From Toxoplasma gondii ME49 (Eukaryota > Apicomplexa > Conoidasida > Eucoccidiorida > Sarcocystidae), in contig NC_031480.1 in assembly GCF_000006565.2 (NCBI RefSeq), positions 326,144 to 390,143 on the forward strand: DNA of 64,000 bases, given 5' to 3'. The notes beneath the pieces were generated by a model. That model saw only the letters and a program-made list of their open reading frames with translations. It did not search any database and was not told the origin of the DNA. Made by a program: the position numbers and the translations under genes. Positions 48,837-62,900 of this stretch are shown here, piece by piece (position 1 is the stretch's first letter; each line of letters starts with the position of its first letter).

Positions 48837-51389
48837 AGCGCTATACACTCAGAGAAAGCACAGACGATCATTCGTTGTTTGTCGAGTTATGCTCCTCAGA
48901 AAACGAGGACGGATATTCTGTGTTTTCCCAGTTCTCTGAGTGAGGAAAAACGCGAGTTAGTCCCACCGTCAGGAGTCGTACCGGTTGTACAATCACTACA
49001 CACAGGATAGTGAGAAGGTGCCGGTCAAAGGAACCTCAGCTCTTTCCAAGCCGAAGGTGAACGGATTCGTTGTTTCGGGGACCAACTGCAGCACACACCC
49101 AGTAGGAAGGGCTACGTGACAACTATGCAGGAGGGGAAAGGCCTTTCCGTCAGGACAATCGTGTCACTTTCGTGGCCGGCGAAGATGCAGGTGTCGACTT
49201 TAGCCTCACTTCGGTTAAGCGCCGAGAAAGCCACTGCTGGAACGGTGAATTGTCCGACAAGCTGGACGAGCGGTAGTCCGCTGTGGTGCTTGTTTGAACG
49301 GCATCGTCCTACTTCTGACACACGAATTCACCTTAATCTGTTTGAGGATCCTACTCGATCGCCCAGCAATGACCAGGATGTCCGGGTTGCGAATTCAATC
49401 ATTTTCTCGAACTGGTACCTTCGAGAAACTGGACCGTCAGGCTACTCCCACACATGGCGCTGAAACAGCCTACTACAAAATAGATCCTCATTCGTCGCCG
49501 TCATGTGCTGTTATGTTTCTGGTGTTGGAAAAATGGCAGACGGAACCCGTCAAGAATAATGCCAAGCGCGATCCTCTACTACCCCGTCGGAGGCCAGTGT
49601 TGTCGCCGAACCTTTCGCCTGTGGTCTATCTGCAATTTCGGAACATCGGAAGCGTTGCCGAATCTCTCGGTCAAGAGTCGCTTCCGTGTACATGAGGTCC
49701 AAGGGTGGCCTCCTGGTATCGGGCCCCGTGGCTCTGCGCAGGACGAGTGATTCTCTTGGGGGATAGTGACAAACGAACATGCGTGTGGGCTTCAAAGTTC
49801 GCAAACGCAGCAGAACGCGCTGTCATGAACCTCCTAGATTTTTTGGCCGCTCTTCGGAACACCTAGTTGCTCTGCCGCTGGTGTCCTAACTGGAAAAGGT
49901 CTAGCATGTGGCTGCTGTAAATGATAGTGCTAGTAGATGGTGACATTCTTCGAAGGCTCTTAATAAGGAAGGCGAATAGCAGGCTCGTATTCTGTCGAGG
50001 TGAAACACCGTATAGAATCATGGATCACTGGAGGTCCCTCGACCATACTGGAAATGGACTAAGTCGCTAACATGAAAGCGCCAATGTCAAAGACTAACCT
50101 ATGTGGCACTGTTCCTCATCCTGTCCGCTGAGTACGCCTCAGCATAGGGGTGAATCTCCGGCAGTACTGGCAGTAGATTTCCAGGTTGTCGTCAGATCTG
50201 TGTAGCTCGATACCCAATTTCCCCCTCGACTGGAAATAATCCTTTTGTCAGCTCCGTCGCGAAGCAATTAGGACAACGTGAAAGCTCAGCGTCCGCTGGC
50301 ATTGTGCTAGAGTCAATGTACAACGAATTGGTCGCTGCCAGTGCACCAACGCCTCTGGCCCAACACACGGCGAAAATCTCAAATTAGGTGCCTGCAATCC
50401 GATTGTTTTTTTCTGCAATACCGTCAGAGGATATTCCAGGATTGTGCCTGTCACCATGATGTCTTCAATTCCGGTACTAACATCGCCCATCTGCTGATGA
50501 TGCACATCTCGATGTGGTGTTCGCAGCTGCAGGATAGGGGCCGAACCCGTCAATTCGGGGTTTGCCGACATAAAGGTTGTCGAGCGAGCGCCGAAACATA
50601 GGAAATGAGCGCTCGATTCACAATTTGCCACGTCATCCATTCATGTTTCGTATCTCTGTAGCTGCGGTCACCGATTCTTACAGGCATCGTTCTTGGATTC
50701 ACCGTCTGTAACCGTATGTAGTCAGAGTTAACTTTTGCTTCTGACTGGACCCAACCATTCCTGTTTTGGAGGACGAACGAGTAGATTACCAACTGGGGCA
50801 ATCGAGAGCTGGGGCGTCGCCCGTCTTCCTCAACCGTTTCGGCGTTGCCACAAGCGTGTACCTAGGCGTGGGAAGCCGACGTGGTGAATGCTGCAGCTCA
50901 GCATGCGGTTATTCTCCGAACGTGTCTGTGCAGCGGAGCGAGATGCGTGCGAAACCCGGGAGGTAAAGAGAAGCACCACCTACTTTACCTTTACATACAT
51001 ACCGTCTCGTTAACGTTGATGGCGTTGCAAAAATGCTTGATTTGTCCTTGAGCTAGTGGGAGAATATGAGTGACACGGCAGCCAAACAACAACACTGCGC
51101 TACTGATTGCATCTATTCCAGCTAGTGCCAAAAGGATGCGGATCGTGTTTTTTTCGTATACACCTAATGTTAGCTGTGTCTGCAGTTTCTCATGCAGACC
51201 GAGCCGTGACGGCACCGCCAGATCGGACACCTTTTGAATCTTTGCCTAATGCGTTACCACCTTGACAGAGTATGTGATTCGCCCTCTGACTATAAAGCCA
51301 GCCCTGTTAATATTGGGGACCAAGGTTGGGCACGTGGTGCACTTTGGATTAATTTGTCGAAGGAGATAGGCTTTTCGCAGTTGTTGGCG
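48837..51389. other. Flank between satellite array and tRNA-His
   Basis: 2.5 kb. The first 50 bp or so are diverged satellite sequence. The rest has no recognised gene; short open frames overlap on both strands without domain signatures. Confidence 0.45.
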
Positions 51390-51461
51390 GTCCGAATCGT
51401 CTAGAGGTTAGGACAACACGTTGTGGCCGTGTAAACCCAGGTTCGATTCCTGGTTCGGACA
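51390..51461 (+). tRNA. tRNA-His (anticodon GTG)
   Basis: A 72-nt cloverleaf folds fully. Acceptor GTCCGAA pairs with TTCGGAC, D stem GTCT with GGAC, anticodon stem ACACG with CGTGT around the loop TTGTGGC (anticodon GTG at 51423-51425), and T stem CCAGG with CCTGG. The discriminator is A. The internal B box GGTTCGATTCC is at 51440-51450. There is no intron and no encoded CCA. In eukaryotes the extra 5' G of tRNA-His is added after transcription, and the preceding base here is G in any case. This is the nuclear gene for decoding His codons. Confidence 0.97.
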
Positions 51462-51479
51462 ACTGTAAGTGTTCATTTG

Positions 51480-51483
51480 TTTT
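51480..51483 (+). terminator. Pol III terminator of tRNA-His
   Basis: TTTT 18 nt downstream of the mature 3' end, the first T-run of four after the gene. Confidence 0.7.
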
Positions 51484-54400
51484 CATTGAGGGCCAGAGAT
51501 GCTGTTCGCCCAGTTGACGCTGAATACGATCCGCCCGCATGGCAGCATTTGTCTACAAATGGTGGATGGTTTGACCTTTTTAGTCGCTGTAAGACGTAAG
51601 ACACTCCGTGCACGAACAACACCAAGGCTGCTGTCAGCTGCATTTGTACTTTCATATACAAGCCGAAATGCGTTGGGTTTCTCCGGCTTTGTGCTGCCAG
51701 GATATCATATCGCCGATGCCCCCTTCCTCTGTCATTTCACCATAAGTGATGAGTCATGGTACCAGGAGGCCACCAACATGCATCGTAGTTACCTGAGTCG
51801 GTGGGGCCCGTTTCGCCCGCTCACAAATGGATACTGGACAGACGAAGCTACGTTCGTTCAATCGTCTCGAAAGGTGGACTGACAACGATGGTAACCACCA
51901 CGAGGGAAATCTCACTAGAATAATGATGCGCCGGACTCTCGCTCTCTCCACCCATTATTATCATGCGTCAGAACAACGCAGAGGATCTCCCATAGCGCAA
52001 TCCGGTTGAAACTGAGGATGTTAGTCCTAAGCGGTGCGGGTTACAAAAAAGAGATTTAGATAGAAGGGTAACTCATGATCTGTGTGAGGGCAATGACTTG
52101 TCTGCTTGGACGGTGAACGAGAGATCCGTTGCTGGCACTACCGTTCGCAACTTTCTCGACCCGGTAACTGTACCAGGAAGGTGACTCTCTTGAAAGACGC
52201 ATCCAGAACAAGGCACCATTAATTTTCCGCCAGTCCTGAACGTTCTCCTGTGGCGAACTAACAGCCTTCCCATAGATTGGACTACGACGGTGCAAATAGA
52301 ACGTGGAGGGGACACTAGAATACATCAGGGAACCCGGTACTTGAATAGAGGAATAAACTGTGCAAGCCGGGGACGCGGCAAAGAGGAAAACTTGATGAAC
52401 ATCTTCGCTGTTACCGGCTGAAATCAGCGGCAGCTTCTTTTGTGAATTTCATTACGACAGTGAATACCGAGAAATACTCAACGTTCAGGGACTTTGGCTG
52501 CCCAATTGTTCAACTGCATGCATCTTCCCGCCATCCGCAGAGACCTCTCTTTTTTTGGGAGGCAGGGGCAGAACTACAAACACTGTTCGTGACACATTTG
52601 TTGATAACACACTTTACTGGCTTAGATGAACAATGCCAAATGATATGTTGTACTGTGAGACACAGCCATCAGCATGCGGGTTCTGTTTTTGATGTCGCCA
52701 ACACGCAAGCCCGCGTGACTTCCGCTCGGAAATGGCGACCCAAGACACACGCTGCAAAAAAGAAGGCTGAAGTGCTTCACGGCCTGCCAAAGATATACTT
52801 TGTTCTGTCTCAGCCCATGAAGAGGAACTTTCTCCAAAGGGTCAGGTAGTCCGCATCAGAGGAGTGCAGATTCATGGATACTAGCGTTATGGGGGCAGGC
52901 CATCGGTGGCTGGCGGTCGTTGAACAAGCATAACTTACCGTTTATACTTATATTGGCATTTGCCATGTAATCTTAGTGGCTGGGGCTGAGGTAACGTAAG
53001 AGACACCCGAGATGTCTTGAATAAATGCTAGGTATTGGGAGAAGACTTAACGGGTATACCAGTTCTCCCGGGCCACAGAAGAAGGAAATGATAAGTAATT
53101 GTCGCGGGAACACCTGCACTGCCTGGCAATTTCCTATCCCCCGTGACGATCTCTGCGGAACACGATAAATTGTTTGGTCTTACCGGAAATAAGGTGGGCT
53201 CTACAACGCGGCTGTAGCCGTTCGCTTATCTTTGGGTATATCGATGATGATAGGGCGAAAAATAACACTGTGCAGACCAGTATAAGACAAATTCATAAAC
53301 ACTCGTGCAGGGGACAAGCATGCAGGGGGCCGGTTCAGCAAGCAAAAGAACAAGTTTTAAACTCACTGAAAAGCAGTATGCGCATGTGGCGATTCTCCAA
53401 GAAAAGCGGTGTGGACGTGAATTGGTGACGTTCATACTGTTTAGCATTTCTGCGTTTTAAAGAATATTATGATGTGGGTCACGGTCAAGTCACAGATCAA
53501 ATGTCACTGCGCTTTGAGAGACACAGTTTTGCGCTTGAGTTTGAACTATTTTCTTGTCCTTGATGAACGGGGCCTCCGGCTCCCCATTGCCATAACAACC
53601 AACTCGTGACTCACTCCGTTGGCAGTGTACTAAACTACGCTTTCCATCACTTTTTGTCTTCATTTCGTATTTCCGCCAGGTTTTTTTACTTTCGCTATTG
53701 TGTCCTTGTCTATCAACATGGTTGTCCGGAGAGTATGCCCGCCTCTCTTGCTGGGGCCACCGTGTTTCCGGCCATTTCTTTATTGCGTCCCCCTGCCTCT
53801 CGCAGAGAATGGATCATTCCGCTGGACTTTCTGTACTTGGTTTGAGTGCGGTCTAGCAATACTCTTATCAAAAATAATATTAACGCTTCTGAGCACCTCC
53901 TCAGGCTGTCATAAGCAGACTGTCTAAGGCCACGCTTCGAGGGTGAATTTGGGACATACACCAGAATCAAGGAGGCATCACGTAAGGAAACATCACACTG
54001 CTGGTACCATCGGCGTGTGCTATTCGATGAATACCGCGTATACGTATGTGAGGCAATTTTACTTCCATGGTCTAAGGCTAAATTTACAACACCCTCGGGT
54101 GTTGTCTGATGCTGAATCATAGTCGAGATTCCCGCTCTTAAAATACAGTATTCTGGCACTTTTAGCGTACTCAGATGACCATGTCGATCCAGAGAGTACC
54201 ACTGTTTGATAGATTGAGGTGCTCAGTTCAGCACCTGCGTGGAAACAAGGCCAGATTGCGAGCAAGTTCACAAGGAACTACTTACTGAGCTTACACGTGG
54301 TTTAATGTTTTCGTCCTGTTTCATTGATGGTTTGACATGTTTCTTTCTACCTCAAGCCAAAAGCAGGACTTCGGCGCAGTTCCATATTATCTGGGACGAC

Positions 54401-54512
54401 TGGCAGACGAGTTGGGGAGTGCTTTTCGTCAGGGACTCAGAACAACTACAGAATGTCTTTCCGGAGACACGGTCGGTAACGCTATCATTAGGTCACGGCA
54501 CAACGTGAACCT
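51484..54512. other. Intergenic region, tRNA-His to TTLL 3' end
   Basis: 3.0 kb without a recognised gene. The right end should contain the TTLL 3' UTR. Open frames (for example 51499-51882 plus) have no domain or consistent splicing. Confidence 0.45.
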
Positions 54513-57500
54513 TCACACGTCGTCAAATTCCACGAGCAAGAGAGTTAAGAGGGAGCTCACCGCGGCCGTCCTCTCAGACGGTCGCAACGAGTTGAAAGCC
54601 CTGTGGAGATCAGGCCACCAAGGAACAAATATGGAACCATCACGGGAAGGTGTTTTGAAATCTCTATTAAGCGTCATCCGCGAGGACGGAAAACAAGAGT
54701 CTTCCATCACGCAGGTGTGTGGAGTGTCGGAAAACGGAGCCGGAGTCCATGGGCGTCTCGTTTCGCGAGGCGCCTCGTGACAGTTACATCCCCTCAGTCG
54801 ACGTCCGCAGGGATAGGAGTCAACAATTTCCCAGACAGGTTCAGACAAAGCCTTGTTTGCGGTGAATGTTAACGAGCTGCACGACGTTTGACACGCATCT
54901 GCTTGACTGTCGCTTGACATGCGAAGGAGAACACGGCCCTGACGGGGGTCCCGGTCAGCGATCTGAGAGGCAGGCCTGTCGGACTCTGCAGAAGTCGGCT
55001 TGGTCAGGACGCATTGTGCTGCCGAAGGCCGTTCTCTGCTTCCGAGGAACAACCGTGTAAGGCTAGAAAAAAGACAAATTATCTCCCAGAAAGACCAAAA
55101 AGGCAATCCTTGCGGCTCCGGCGACTGGCCGGCTGCTGTCGTAGTCAGTTTCAGCTGTTGCATGTAGAGGAAGATGAGGTCCCGCCTGGCCAGGGGGCGC
55201 TGGGCAAACCGACGACATGTACGTCTAGATGAGTGCCGCGGATTCCGCAGAGAGAAGTGCTGCGATTTCTGGGAGGCTACGTAGACTGGCACCCATAACT
55301 GTTGGATGGCTTCTTTTAGGCAACCCCGAGAAATTAGTGCCACCCAGTGTTTCAGCTGAATTGTGAGGCTGCACGGAAATCGTGTGACCTTGGTGAATAA
55401 AATCTTGCACATATCCAGTAGAGATGATGGAGGCGGCAGCAGTGAGGAATTTCTCATCGATGTCTCAACGGGGATCCACAAGCAGCAGTGATGCGAGACA
55501 ACATCGGTATCATTTTTGGCCCCGGATGTGTCCCTCCCGGCAAGGTGCTGGGTTTTATGGATCCACTGCTGTGGTTCTCGAAGCGACAGCTCCTGAGTTT
55601 CGCCACCGGAAGGGGTGCGACCACTCGCGGTACTACCTGAATATGATGCTCTTCCCTCCCTGTCGAATTCCAACAGTCGCACGTCAGTTCTACCATCTGA
55701 AGTTTTTCCGTCTCCATGATGGGCCTGAAATGGCACACCAGTAAAATGATCACTGTGTCTGCGTAAGCCAGATTCATTGTAGCTTCCTCCGAAACCTTGA
55801 GAGGCTTCTCGTTTCGCTGGAACGCGAAGAACACGTTCATCAGACACTCTGACACTCATAATGCTTGCCGCTTGTGACCTGGATAGTCGGGGCGTCAGTG
55901 GAGCAGATGCTTCAGGCCTTAGAGTCCCCGATGCCAGGCTGGCGGAATAGTTGTATGTAGGGCAGGGATCAGACTTGGGTAGGACGGCGTATGATAATGT
56001 GCGCTGACACCTAACAGATGCTGTTCTAATAGGATTACTCAAGTTGGCCCTTGTGGTGTCGGTTGTTGTAGCAGTCGTCGGGACTACAGTTCCAGAAGCT
56101 TGTTCGTCTTCATCCTTTGACAAGGGCTGTCGGCTCGGATGTACTCCTCGCTCCTCATTTGAAATGGTGTTGATATATTCTGGTGACATAACACATGCTG
56201 CAGGGGGCAGGAGTGACGGCGGTTCTTGAGTAACACCCGGAACGAGAAGTGGAGGTCGCACCCGGCAACGTGGCACTGGCCGCGGTATCCTTTTGCTGCT
56301 TTGGCGTCCCAGCGAAAATGGTTGTGTCCTTCTTGACTGTGACAGAGGCTCTGCAAATATCCAATGGAAGACAACAATTAGGGTAATAGTTGGTTCAAAA
56401 GATGCACATGCCTCTGTCCGTCAATGGTATCCTCAGGCTACCGCGTCTACTGAAGAGTGGAAATTCCTCAACGAAGGAATCCGCTTCCCTTAATGAAAAA
56501 AGGCCACGAATATGTGAGCGTTTTGGCCGCATTTATGTTTCTGCCCCCACACGTTGCGCTCGGGAATGACACCACAAACAAGTCATCTCACCGAGATCAT
56601 GCGCTGCAGGAGAGACGGCATTTCTGGGAATATGCAGCTGGCGCCTCGTCAATGCATCACCAGCACGATGACGTGAGCACACGGATGAGCGAAGCGCTTG
56701 CTCAGGAGGAATAGTCGAACCATCACTGCGGGTTGTCGAGCCATTCTCTTCGTTGACACAGGATGACACCTGAGATGGAGTTCCTAGGAGAGAAAAGTAA
56801 ACAATAACGAGGGCCTCGGAGATAAGAGGTTCCTTGATCCGCCGATCTAAAAGGCTTTCAGCAGTTGAAATGAAACCGGCTGTCGTCTGATACTCGTAAT
56901 CTGAGTCAAGGAGAAAAAACAAAAAAAACACAACTGACTAGGTGGACGGAGGGGGGGGGCCAATGGGAAATGGAGGGGAGGCACAGAAGATGAGGTAAAT
57001 CTATATCTCTGAGGGAAGACCTTCAAAGGAACAGCGACACGGATCGATGACTTCGTATACGATGTCAGATTTCCAACAAGCGTGACTGGGATCGCAGCTG
57101 GTGTAAAAAACAGAACTTCGGCTGTCGATGTCATTTTTCAGGAAAGTAGTTCTGAATCGAGCGTGCAGCAGCTGATATGAAAATGCAAACGCTAGACCTT
57201 CAACCCTTATATGTTGCCCCAGCAAATGGGAACCGTCAATGCTGCTACCTGCTGGTCACAAAAAGGCGGATACGAAACGTGTCTTCCTATAAATGAATGC
57301 AGAAGACTGAATTTGGCAAGCCTACCTGACCGAAGTGACGGATTACCGTTCACTTCCAGGAGCCACGCTTTGCAGTTTGAGTCAAGCAAAATATCGAGCC
57401 CGATGATTTGGAAACACCGGGAACGCGGAGTTGTCTGTCGATAGATGCTGTCATACTTCAACGCTAGCAGGGGTTTGAAGGCCGTCATGACTTTCTCAAC

Positions 57501-59937
57501 CATGAATACGATCTGCTGCCAAACATACTCGACATCTACGTCTGCACGTGACACGCAAAATGCAAGGGATTATGCACACTTCTTATAACTCAGGATCACG
57601 GAATGATGATATCCTTCTTTGCTCCTGCTGTCCGGCGACACGGGTCCCAGGCTATTATCCACGAACAAAACTCCGAACACCAACAGACATTCACCTTCGG
57701 GGACGTCAGAGGACACAGCTTCCCACATGAAGAACCATGCTGGCACAAACCATGTTTACGGGCTTGCGTTGTTGATTTCGTAACACACGCGATGATACCG
57801 GGAATTTACATGTGAAGACATTGCTACCAGGAGCCAGTCATACCGCCCCGATGCGCTCGTAAAAAAGCCACCATTCGTGTCTGAACCGCCATGTGCCCCA
57901 CCGTGGCTATTAAGAGTTCCAAAGTATTGAAAGGTATCTACAAAATAGACAACTAGTTAGACAACTACTTCATGCACTGGCGATCAATGAAGAGGAAAGT
58001 GCCTGCAGGGTAACTCACCCTGCTGTCGGAGATCCTCGAGAACATCATCCAACAGCCGTTTGCTGCTCGATCGGTCATGGACGTTGGAAGACCTGACAAA
58101 CCCATGATGGTCCTTGTTGATGGCGTAGTTTGTTAAATGCATGAACTCATTTGTCATGTTACCGGGTCGTGGTGACTCGTAGTCCTCCGTACAGAAGCGC
58201 ACTAGGCTTCGCCGAGACACAAAGACCTTCACACGCAAATGTAGGCAAAGAAAACAAATACAGATGCCCATTTTTGTCACACTCCTGAGAGCATATCGTC
58301 GGTGTCCATAAAGTGCACAACAAAAAAGAACATTCTTCATAGCTCTGTGCTTCAGTTACCTGCCTCCACCCGGGCACTGTGATAATTCATGGTGCTGTAC
58401 CTCCTGTAGTAGAGATGCCAAGCTTGCACTTAGTCGAAATGAGAAAAGAAACTGCGATTGTTCCCATCACGTACGTTAAGCTTCGGCGTCACAGCGGTGA
58501 GCAGAACGTAGACGCGGAAGTCGAATTTTCGATTATGAAGGAGAAACGGGTTGCAGATGTACTGCTGAACGATGTACCCATCTTGGCCCTCAAGAATCTC
58601 CTTTGGGATCTGGTCAAGATTGGAAACGAGCTTAAGGCCAGCCCCTTGAGTTCCTGCATCCGGCTTAATAATATATACGTTCTCTGGTTTGAGAGGCGCG
58701 CTAATATGCGCTGTAACTGCCTTGACTTGCTGTGGTGGAAACGGCTTTAGACCGCCTCCACGAGATCCGCAGAAACAAAATGAAGACAGGAAGCTCCGTC
58801 GGCGACGACAGGAGGACTCAGCAGTTCCTCGTCCTTCACGTTTCGTTCGACCGAGCACGTGCGAGCAATCAGATGGAACGCGGAGGGCTGTCTCCACTGC
58901 CTCGCGATCTTCTGGGAGGAGCCACGTTTTCGGAAAGAAGGAGAAACTTTCCGAGTCGAAAAGTGCCATGGACGAGATAATCCGGGCCAGCCAACGCTTC
59001 TTCGCAAACTCGTGAAGCCCTGGGAAGCGGTTGACTACATTGGCTACTGAAGCATAGTCCAGATGTTCTCCGTCAGTCAAGGCGAAGCCTAACCACGCGA
59101 TGTCTCCTGAATGAAAGCAGCAGACTCCAATGAACACAGATATGACGCGGATCTTCCTTCGACTGTGCAAAAAAGATGGTGCGCTTATCGTGGTGTCGAA
59201 TGGGCTCAGGGGAGAAGCCGGTTTACCGATGCAGATGAATGAGCAATACCTCTCAGCATAAAACGATGTAAGCTGAAAGGACGGAAATTTAACATCCGTG
59301 CTGACATGACTGCAGGGGAGGCTTCTCCAACGGCTTCAGCTATAAAATGAGACATCGCGGCTGAGAGATGGCATCTTGCGGTAGCTTCTGCATTCACCGT
59401 TACGAACATACCGGTTGGAAAAAGGGAATTGTTTGTCTTCCATCCCAGGCTGCGGACGCAGGACTCTATGAGGGGCTTCTCTTTCCCGGCCTGGGATAGA
59501 TCCAACGTGACACACGGATCCCTGACTTTGGAAACTGGACCGCTTCCCATAGGAAGAGTACAAGCAGCAGCAACGCATTTGTCGAAGAAAATACTTCGTA
59601 TGTCATTCACAAACTGACTAAAGTAATCTCCTGAGATAGCAGCTTGAACGCTCTTCTTTCTCTCTGCCCTATCAGCGTTTTTCCTCAGTGTGCCTGGTTG
59701 AAGAGGAGGAGACGATGAGACAACAGAGGCGGAAACGTCGCTTGCTGAACATAAGAACGTCTCATATTTTTCATGGATTTGACCGTCATCAGAACGACAA
59801 AAAGAGCTACTAGAATCATGTATCATCGCTGATGACACACGGGTCGTGTGTTCACCAACACCTGGTTTCTGCTGGCTGGAAACGTTCTGTTGAACGTCAG
59901 TCGGCACCAGATCGTTCGCATCATGGACATGCGCCAT
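54513..59937 (-). CDS. Tubulin-tyrosine-ligase-like (TTLL) family protein
   Basis: TTLL enzymes use an ATP-grasp fold to add amino acids (Tyr, Glu or Gly) to tubulin tails, typically on the cytoskeleton. Exons: 59937-59250, 59106-58475, 58226-58019, 57541-57326, 56900-56592, 56350-54513. All phases match, giving 1296 residues. Family motifs in order are NVYIIKPDAGTQGAGLKLV (about 375-393; the KP..G.QG.G nucleotide loop), RKFDFRVYVL (about 432), FMHLTNYAINK (about 465-475), QIIGLDILLD and WLLEVNGNPSL (about 555-580; the Asp and Glu-x-Asn pair that binds Mg-ATP). Residues 1-229 are a Ser-rich N-terminal region ending in a possible folded segment. Residues 685-1296 are a long low-complexity C-terminal extension in one exon, of uncertain structure; an unseen intron there is possible. 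The G.QG.G loop is more like glutamylases than classical TTL, but substrate cannot be decided. Confidence 0.88.
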
Positions 59938-62900
59938 CGAGGAAGAAGTGACTGGACGCCTTGACACCGGAGTGCGTCGAATGGTTTTCCGTTGTGAGAT
60001 ACAGAATTTTCGCGCGACTACATGAAGCTACTGAATCAGAGAAACCGATGAAAGAAGTGAACTATGGAGTGCATATGACCGAGACGCGCGTTAGTCCAGA
60101 AACCCTGTCGAGAGGACGTAGCTCGCTCAGCGAACCGACAATACACCTTTTAAAAAGGAGGACAGCCACCGCCGAACGTGCTACACATCGCGAAATTTTA
60201 GACAGCAGATTCAGAAACAATCTCTGTTTCAAAACTCGTAAGAAAGGAAGCCGACGCTCACTCACCACGAACTATTTACGTTTTATGCCTTGCGCAAGAT
60301 CGTTGTGGGCATGCTAAACGCCGCCTCTGCGACCAAAGACATCTGCCACCTCTCAGACTTGCCCGTTCATTTGGATAACACATACGAGTTTGTAGCTCGA
60401 CATCCACGCATTGAAGTCGAGAGCCTTGAGGCAACTGCCTTGCGAATTTGTCTGCAATTTGCGAGCGGATGTGCGCCTGCTCCATTCCACGTCGGCCACT
60501 CGTGTAGCAATTCGTGAATTTTGTATCAACCCGACGGCCGAAACGGTGCGGCAGTTCGCGTTCGATGAGGGGGGAGTTAGTCGTGCATCGGCGGCGCGGA
60601 GGCTCAAATTGATCCAGATCAGCAGGCGCGAGACCAAGACAGCGACACTCCAACTGGCTTGAATGAGGGAAGTAGTGATATATCCAAGACAGAAGATGCA
60701 GAGGAACAATGGAAAAAACAGGGCCTTGACGGATGTCAACCTGCCACAACTCTGTGGGTGCCTTGGTAATCGGATTCTCAGCGTGTACCTTCAGAGTTCA
60801 AACTAACTGCCTGGGGCCGGGAAGATGCAGACAATTTGTCACAACCGGAATCTGTAGGAGGTACGAACTGTCCGCTTCCATCGAATAATCGCCACATCGA
60901 ATTCCACAGAAGAGGCTCAAATTGGAGAGGTACTGGCGGTCGGCATAGCGTGTATCTGTAGTTGAAATAAGCAGCCCAGAATTACGGCACTCAAGCTCCC
61001 GACGGCAGCGGACCGCATGGGTGATGTAATCCTAAGCAGTGTTGTCTGGCAAGTCGACGCTTTTGAAGCAAGGACTTCTGAGTTTTGGTTTACGACAACA
61101 CTGTATGTTCGCAGATACGCGGTAAGAGGCGGACGGCGAGTGTAACACTCGCACGATTTAGCCCGCCACCTCAGTTGTATACTCAACGTCAGTCTGCAGC
61201 AAAGCGCCCTTTAACACACGAAAGTCACTATGAGGGTCCCTCTATTTTCCGATGTGTAAGCTACAACAGGCCACAAGACCCGTCAACAATTTAAAAATAA
61301 TGTGCAGATGCATCATAGCAAAACACGGTGACCTCAATGGTAGCGTTAACATAAGTCAGTTAAGACCTACGGCTCTAGCACTGATTGCATCCATAGAATG
61401 CTGATATTCTTGAGCATGGGACTTACCGCTGGTCGTTCTTTGTGTACGAGCACCCCGAGCCTCAAACCTCCTCTGACATCGCTAATCCCATTTACGCGTC
61501 CGCTACAGGCGGGGAGCAAGATCACTCTTCGTGACAAGTGAGGTGGAAGCACAAAAGGTAGCCTCAAAAGAGACAAATGGTACGCGGTGTTGCTAAACGC
61601 TCAGTTCCGTTTGATATTCACAGACATATCCTAGACAGAGTTTTTTCCGGTAATGCCTCACGGGTCAGAGACTGGACTATCCGAGACTGTGGATTGGTTC
61701 GTCAGAGCTGATCGCCACCAGGAGTTCCAGGTAAAACCGACGATGACCCGATTTAAGGTGCGCTTGCGAAAGGTACGCTAACGGCAGCGCGATAATGTAA
61801 TCTCAGAGACGTTGTACGTTTGCTATTGGTATGTGTTTGCTAATCATTCTCATGTCAGCCCCTAACACCGAAGCTCGATATCCTTATGTATGCCGGATCC
61901 AGGCATGTGCATTTCTACTACCCCATACGTCTCGAAGAGAAGCACATGGGCTGCTTCTTGTACGTGTGATTCCATGTCTTGATGGTATGGGGTGGGCGTA
62001 TAGGTACAATTGAATAAGCCTTGCATATGTTAACATATCAACACTATTTTTTTATATCACTGTCGAAGCACTGGCAGCTGATGCAGGACGCTGTGACTAC
62101 AGCCTCGTTGTCGACATACACACAGGACTGCTCACCGTGTTACGAACATCGAACAACCGGTTCGCACTGCCAGTGCGGCAACCTTGCACCTCCTACCTGT
62201 GAGTCTGTCCTAGTAACAAGTGAGAAGATCTAGAAACCGGAGGATCTCGATAACAAAGTCATTTAATTCAAGTACATGGCGTGAGCATGACAGCGATGTT
62301 CCTCTCCCTTCATACGAAGAAACCGGATCCAGTGTGCTGCTCACCCACGTACAGCATCTGCGACCGCATTTCGACGAAACATAGCATATTACGAGTTAGA
62401 CGTAAACATGGAGTAGCCCGGACAATTCATGATCCGACAGAACAGAACTGCCCCTTTAGCAACGCCAGACCTTTAATTCTGAGGCGGACGACTGCGACAG
62501 GCCTTCTCATCAACGAAGCTCGACGGAGAGTACACAGAACGGAGGGGTCACAACAAGGAACAAGGGTACACGACCGCAGCAGGAGTTCCCTGCCACGGGA
62601 ATGAACGGCTCACATCGGAATCGTCCAACAAACAAGTTCGACAAACGATGACGACACCTCGGGAGAACTAGGAAAAGACAGTGTGCCGTCCAGACTGCGA
62701 GACATCTCCCACACAGCCCGCGCAATGGCACGCGATGCGACAGTAACCTTGAAACAACCTGGAGCTTCTTGCATCCTCAAAAGCAAACCAAAGTACACAG
62801 AATTGTGTCATACATCCATCCGACACGAAACGCGTTGTCTGTCCGAATGACAATAACGCCACCTCCTCACCGATCGGATAAAGTCTTTGAGTTCCACTGA

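Noticed and set aside
57828..57930. Extra TTLL exon between 58019 and 57541 (acceptor TTTTGTAG at 57931)
   Set aside because: It cannot restore the frame into the next exon with a good donor, whereas direct joining gives RQQ-DVDVEYVWQQI, which fits the family.
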